Assembly: GCA_013399695.1 (NCBI GenBank)
Contig: VXAU01006136.1
Coordinates: 220,579-284,578 of the forward strand
Origin: Formicarius rufipectus
Taxonomy: Eukaryota > Chordata > Aves > Passeriformes > Formicariidae
DNA length: 64,000 bases
Direction of reading: 5' to 3'
The translations under genes and the position numbers were made by a program. Positions 59,430-64,000 of this stretch are shown here, one piece after another (position 1 is the first letter of the stretch; every line of letters starts with the position of its first letter). The notes below the pieces were generated by a model. It worked only from the letters and a program-made list of their open reading frames with translations, searched no databases and was not told the origin of the DNA.

Positions 59430-62400
59430 CTGAGTTTGGAGAGGTGGGTTGCTCTAGGCAAATATGTGGCCTTAACCTCAGAAATTGTTACCCAAATTGT
59501 GTTTCATTTCTCCTTTCTTTCTTTAACATCTATGAGGTTCTTACACACTGGACAGCTGCTCGTGTAATCAGATTGGAGAGAGGCCATATGGATTTAAACT
59601 GTTTTCTTTCTTCAAAGGAGCAGTGTTTGGGGTAATTTTCTCCTTTATTCAACTGGCTCCATCCTTCCCTGTCTGCAAATCCAAGCCAGTTTGGCTCTCC
59701 AGAAACTCCTGGACCATGCTCTCCTCTGGTTCTCACTGTTGGGGAAAAGCAGGAATCCTGAGCTGGGGCCCCAGTGGCTCAGCATTGGGGAGCATACTGT
59801 TCATTTACTGGTCTCAATATACACACAGTTCTATTTTGTTTTCTTTGATGTGCATGTTTGAGAGTAACTTTACACCTTAAACAGTTGGGGTTGTTTTGGG
59901 TTTTGCAGTTTGTTTGGGTTTTTGTTTGTTTGATTTGTTGGTTGGTGTGGTTTGGTTGTGATTCTTTGTATTTTGAAGAAAAAAAAATTCCCTCACACAA
60001 ATGTGATTAGGATTTATGAAAATGAAATTTTGAAAGCCTCAGAGAATCTTTGCCCACAATATTGTGTCAAACTAATACTATTTGAAGGACATGTCACCAT
60101 CTTGATAATTTATTTTCTGATTTTTATTTTCCATTTGTATGTCAGATTTATATGTCAAAAACTACTTGGCCATGTTCTCCTTTTGGGTTTTAGGTTGTAA
60201 GAAAATAGAGGAGTTTATTATTAAAACCCTGGACAAAGGCTGTGCAGACTGAAGTTGCCATTAGTGAATTACTGACTATGACACTAACTCCAGAGATAAT
60301 CATAGTTGAGTCCTTGCATGTCTTTCTGCCCAAGGTTCTAGTTTGTAGACAAAAAGACACTTTATATTCTCATTTTGCTTGTTGTGTGGGCATACAGTGT
60401 GGCAAGTGCTGGTATCAGGGATGTTCTTAATCTGTGCAGTAATGCCTTGATTGCTTCTTGGTATAGCTAATAAATAAATAGTGAATAAAAATGATTCAAG
60501 GGCATGCAATAACATGCAAAGTTGTGACCCTACCTGTTTGTTTGCTTTTTGAGAAGCTCCTGGCCTGCCACAGGAGCTATCAGCAAACAAGGGCCTGTCA
60601 TCTGAGTACACTCACTCCTTTCTTCTCTGTGACTGACATTTTTATCTTCTTTCCTTTCCTCTGGAGGATAGGGGCAATTGAGAACAGTCCTTCATGTCAA
60701 GGCAGGGTGTGTTTAAAAGTGTTGTCTGGCCTGGGCCAGCTCTGGTTTCTCTGCCTGTCTTTGCTCCTTTGTAGCCACCTGCTAATCTGAAGTACCTCAC
60801 CTCTAACTAGGAGGATCAAGTTTAACAGCCTCGGAGCCACTGGTGGGCAGAGGGGAGAACCCTTCATGGCAGTGTAGGTGCTAGGTCCACTTCTTAGCAC
60901 TTAGCACGTAAGCCTGAGCTGACTATAAATATGTAGCCACCCACCACACTGCTGTCCCAGTAGGGCCAGGGGGCAGAAAACAATTTTGGGGATTTTACAA
61001 GACAGAAGATTATGGAGGACAAAAAAAAAGTTATGTTCGCAGGTTGCCATCCCCCATCTTGCTTCCTTTACACCATCTTCTCTCTGTGTCAAAAGCAACA
61101 CAGCATGAAAGAGGAGAAAGATGTCCTGAGACTGCACTAAGCTCTTAGTTTCTCCTACCCCCTTTCCCCTCTTCTGCTGTACATACCTCTCCTTTCATCT
61201 TGTTTTGAATGGAGCAATAGAGCACAGACTGTTACTAGGAAAAGGACCTTGCCATTAAAGCCCCATTTCCCATATTACCAATACCCCTTGCATCTGCAGA
61301 ATTGGGTAGGGAAATTCGTAAGAATGTTTTTTCACTGAGAGATTTTTTGAGACACCTTCCTATCAAGATGTAGAATCTGATTACAAAATGGCTCCCTCCA
61401 CAGGGGGTATCTCCCAGCCAACTTCCCCAAAATTTAAGGCAGGAAGGAAGGGGAAAAGCAATGATATCCAAAGTTACCTGAACTCTTTTTTAAGTCACTT
61501 AAATTGTTTGCAGGCTCAGACTAGCATAGGGGATGAGCAGAGGTTGTACTGAGTGCCTGTTGCATTCAAATAAAGTACTCCTCTCTCCAGAGCCCCATCT
61601 CTAGTGTGAAGCCAAATCATGTGTGTTTGCAGGAGACAGTATGCTTGCGTTTCTCCCACGACCCTGCTGGCTCATTAGTGTTATTTCTGGAGGTCTTGTT
61701 TCCACAGTAACAAGCAATTACCATTGTTCCTTGGACTGCCAAAGTTACCACCAGCAACGCAGAGGAAGATGCGTTATTCTCTATATTGGGATAAAATGCC
61801 TTCATATGTCTTGCTATTCACTGAATGCCAATCTTGACGCAGGTCCTGTGCAAATAGCACACTCCGCCCCCTGCCAATGCTGCTTTTCCTGGTATTAAGA
61901 CATGCCAGATTCTGAAACGATCCAAGCGATCTCCTCTGGTATGTGGCTACACTGGCAACGACAGGGTCAGGATTTCAGCAGCAGGATGACTGTACCAATG
62001 GTAGCTCTGGTAGGAATATAAATAGAATAGCTTGGAGGCAGTTCTTTTTGCAATTGTGCTTAGCCCTGTTCTAAGTAATGCTGGCTAGTGACGTCAATGA
62101 AATATACTCTCTATCTTTACCCTATAGCTTCTACCAGTACGGTGGTGGAGCTCCCACATAGGAATCTGGTGGTCTTATGCTAGCAGGATGCTGTGTCTGT
62201 ATTGCACAGTCCTTCATCAACCCTAAGGGGCAATATGTGGCAATATCAGCTCCAACCATTTTTTCCATCAGTGGTTTCTCCTTTCCTTTTTGCCTATACA
62301 TTGCACATAGCACTACACAGATGGATTCAGCTAGGATGGCATTTAAACACCATAGAACATATCCTGAATTTCATGCACACATCAAAGCTGTAGGAAGCTG

Positions 62401-64000
62401 GGAAGATGAAGGAATGTGGGCTTTTGCAGGCTAGAGATGTGCAGTACTGGAATGCTGTGACCACTGCAATAGGTTTCATGGTTTGGAGAGTTTTTATGGC
62501 GCTCAGTGACTCCAGTTTCCAAGTGTGACTACATATTCTTAAAAGCTCTGGGGCCCTGTTGTAAGCTCTGAGCTCCTCTTCACAGACTTTTCTCTTGAAT
62601 GGGTGTAATCTATGGACCTACATATACACACCCAGTTGCCCAAATGACTAATAGCAGGTGTTGGGAAGAACGTAGTCTCTAGCCTCCATAAACCAAAGTA
62701 CAAAGAGACTTGCTCCAAGGAAGCTGAACCAAAGTGATCAAGAGGGGCATTTTAAAACTGAGGAATGGCCTTTTGTGAAACGTCTTGGAAACACCTGCAC
62801 TAGAGATGTTTAAAACTTGGACTTAGCAGAGAAGGTAGAAGACCGTTTCCTATGAGTGTATGAGAGTTACATCAAACAAAAAGGGTCTGCTTTGACAGCT
62901 ACCAAAATTGTACTGCTTTAGATGCATTTGAGGAAATATAATCCAACAGCAAACAAGCTGTCTTTTCATGGGATGGAGAAAGGGATAAGCAGAGGTCATT
63001 ACTGATAAGGTTCTTGATCCTCTTTTCTGATTAAAGTCCCACCAAATCTGTGAAATGAAGGTGGAAGGAGTCAAACACAACTGGAAAAAAGTGCCTGTAC
63101 ATCGCATATCTGTTCTAGAGGCCAGGCCTAATTGTTAAGTATGTCCTAATTAGTAGGACTGAAGTATTAGAAAGTCATTCAGTATCTTGTGGGCTTACCA
63201 TGTAGTGAAGGCCGCATCAGAGAAAGGTTAAAAAAATATCCTTGGGGCATATGAGAGCAGTCCTACCTAATCCAAGAAGCTTCTCTTTTCCTCTTTTCTG
63301 TTTCATCCTCCTAAAGCCCTGGATTTTAGCACAGTCTGTATGTTGGGGGAAGGAGGGGAGGGAAGTTATAAAATCCTTATTTTCCACACATAAACCAGAA
63401 TCTGGTGTTTAGTTCTAGGTGACAGCTTAAGTGGTTCATAACGAGCCGAGGCTTGGTTTGGTATTGTAAGGAAAATATTCTCACCTCAAAAATAACTCAA
63501 GCCTGTGCTCTTTATCTGTGAGTGCCGGGGCACCCACTGGCACCCCACCCTTGAGGCAGGGTGCTGTGCCGAGCTGTCTGACAGACACTAGGTGGAAGCC
63601 TTGGGCTGCGGTTCCATCGCAGCTGATGACAGCAGGAAGAAGAGGACTTGTGCTTTCAGAAGGGAGATCTTTTTCTTTTCTTCTTGCTTTCACATGCTAG
63701 AAAGGGAAGTCCAAGCCCTCCAGGCGCGCAGTGGGGAGAGCGGATGAATGGAGAAGTGTCAGCCTCGTCCTGGGTCATCCCTGCAACAGGATCCTGTGAG
63801 CAGGGCTGCGGTGGGAGCACTGAAGCCTTCTGAGTTCTTGGGTGTGGTTGGGTGGCAAGATTGATTTAATTTAACCTGATTTATTTTATCCTCATTTATA
63901 TATTCTGATGGGGATAATTGTGAGATCTCTGTGAATGCATAAAAATGCATATTAATATTGAGATGAAAATGAGTACTTGAGCTGATTTATCTTGCAACAA
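59430..64000. other. Unique sequence to the window edge
   Basis: No gene or named repeat was recognised. A G/T-rich tract lies at 59884-59960 and a short direct pair of ATGCAT at about 63936-63951. The segment 63500-63840 is moderately GC-rich, with a CTCF-like ACACTAGGTGGAAG at about 63585-63598, and holds only short overlapping frames. Confidence 0.4.

Overview
This is vertebrate, almost certainly avian, nuclear DNA. It carries several CR1 LINE fragments (three with recognisable 3' tails, one with the bird-type ATTCTATGAT-like terminal repeat), ERVL-type LTRs beginning TGTCCTGG or TGTCCCGG of the kind common in bird genomes, an AT-rich background and one sharply bounded CpG island. I found no convincing protein-coding host gene, tRNA, rRNA, CRISPR or bacterial-type feature. 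The window reads as intergenic or intronic sequence shaped by retroelements.

Layout. 1-9.3 kb: a family-B solo LTR (867-1440), a CR1 reverse-transcriptase fragment (2480-3140), a family-A LTR (5711-6166), an LTR-like scrap (6380-6640), a GC-richer patch with open frames of unknown meaning (7.6-8.3 kb) and a CR1 3' end (8885-9308). 9.3-27 kb: mostly unique AT-rich sequence with a G-quadruplex motif (12378), a solo LTR with target-site duplication (12596-13082), a remarkable 103-bp miniature LTR with a perfect target duplication (13409-13511), a shortened family-B LTR (14630), and another solo LTR (25475-25938). 27.7-31 kb: an AT palindrome beside a minus-strand CR1 and a perfect RFX/X-box palindrome (28706). 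31.17-32.07 kb: the CpG island, with a 48-bp tandem repeat organised as a 96-bp dimer. 33.5-37.1 kb: the third family-B LTR and two CR1 pieces. 38304-44473: a minus-strand ERVL-like provirus with both LTRs, gag-like and pol remains, no room for env, and an antisense solo LTR of the same family nested inside. 45916-46525: minus-strand CR1. 54.1-55.4 kb: a 1.26-kb repeat bounded by a 20-bp inverted repeat. The rest to 64 kb is unique sequence in which I see little.

Function. The only likely regulatory sequence is the CpG island, a candidate promoter with repeated GC boxes; no exon can be assigned to it here. The retroelements are broken: the provirus has frameshifts and stops, although its integrase core keeps the D,D(35)E residues in a single frame interrupted by one TGA. 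No undescribed biological system was found; the oddest objects are the 48/96-bp CpG-island repeat, the 103-bp LTR and the inverted-repeat element.
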